From NCBI RefSeq assembly GCF_002737765.1, contig NZ_PEGG01000177.1, positions 1 to 6,549 of the forward strand: a stretch of DNA of 6,549 bases, read 5' to 3'. Under the pieces are notes generated by a model. That model was not told where the DNA came from, did no database searches, and worked only from the letters and a program-made list of their open reading frames with translations. This DNA comes from Caulobacter sp. B11. Its GTDB lineage: Bacteria; Pseudomonadota; Alphaproteobacteria; Caulobacterales; Caulobacteraceae. Positions 6,466 through 6,549 of this stretch are shown here, in pieces. Position numbers and translations under genes: made by a program. The first letter of the stretch is position 1. The number at the start of each line of letters is the position of its first letter.

Positions 6466-6549
6466 ATGTCGCCATTTGGCCTGAACACGCTTGTCGCCGC
6501 GGCGGCGATCTCCGCCCTGCTGAGCACGGGCGCCCTGGCCCAGGCGCCG
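6466..6549 (+). CDS. N-terminus of an exported protein, cut by the window edge
   Basis: Twenty-eight codons are visible: a Ser/Pro start, a hydrophobic Ala/Leu-rich core (VAAAAISALLSTG) and an A-L-A site followed by QAP, which is a complete Sec signal peptide with likely cleavage after residue 25. GGGGGA at 6452-6457 precedes the ATG by 8 bases. The gap of 90 bases from the metallopeptidase stop leaves open whether it belongs to the same transcript. The mature protein lies outside the window, so no function can be proposed. Confidence 0.7.
   Translation, partial: MSPFGLNTLVAAAAISALLSTGALAQAP

Overview
The window is compact, very GC-rich bacterial DNA, mostly coding. GC-rich third codon positions, the gene families and the many Ala-rich Sec signal peptides suggest an alphaproteobacterium, most likely Caulobacterales (Caulobacter/Phenylobacterium-like). 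This placement is inferred from style, not from a marker gene. I see no mobile element, CRISPR array, tRNA or rRNA, and no gene-free stretch longer than 300 bases.

Layout. (1) 3-555 (+): the C-terminal two thirds of a TauD/TfdA-family Fe(II)/2-oxoglutarate dioxygenase, cut by the left edge and broken by a +1 frameshift. (2) 655-2556 (+): a complete class A penicillin-binding protein (glycosyltransferase 51 plus transpeptidase). (3) 2639-3574 (+): an unusual exported protein with a Val/Arg/Glu 'VEVPVER-IVEK' repeat, three Cys-Cys pairs and a Gly/Ala/Ser-rich tail. (4) 3582-4249 (-): an Asp/Glu racemase-family gene, convergent with the repeat protein and broken by a one-base deletion. (5) 4250-4505: a 256-base divergent intergenic region with two inverted repeats near the right-hand gene. 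(6) 4506-6549 (+): a run of closely spaced genes: an exported TPR protein, a small exported helical protein of unknown function, a membrane-anchored YpfJ-type zinc metallopeptidase (frameshifted as written), and the signal peptide of another exported protein cut by the right edge.

How it fits together. Most of the window is about the cell envelope. The PBP builds and cross-links peptidoglycan, the repeat protein is predicted to be exported next to it, and the 4506-6549 run encodes four predicted exported or membrane-anchored proteins with gaps of 27, 41 and 90 bases, so it may be one transcript. The dioxygenase and racemase look like independent metabolic genes.

Three well-conserved genes in 6.5 kb each carry one single-base frameshift, with the reading frame and conserved residues otherwise intact on both sides. 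Sequencing or assembly indels explain this better than three independent gene deaths, although the dioxygenase shift is not in a homopolymer and could be real. The most biologically interesting item is the VPV-type charged-repeat protein.
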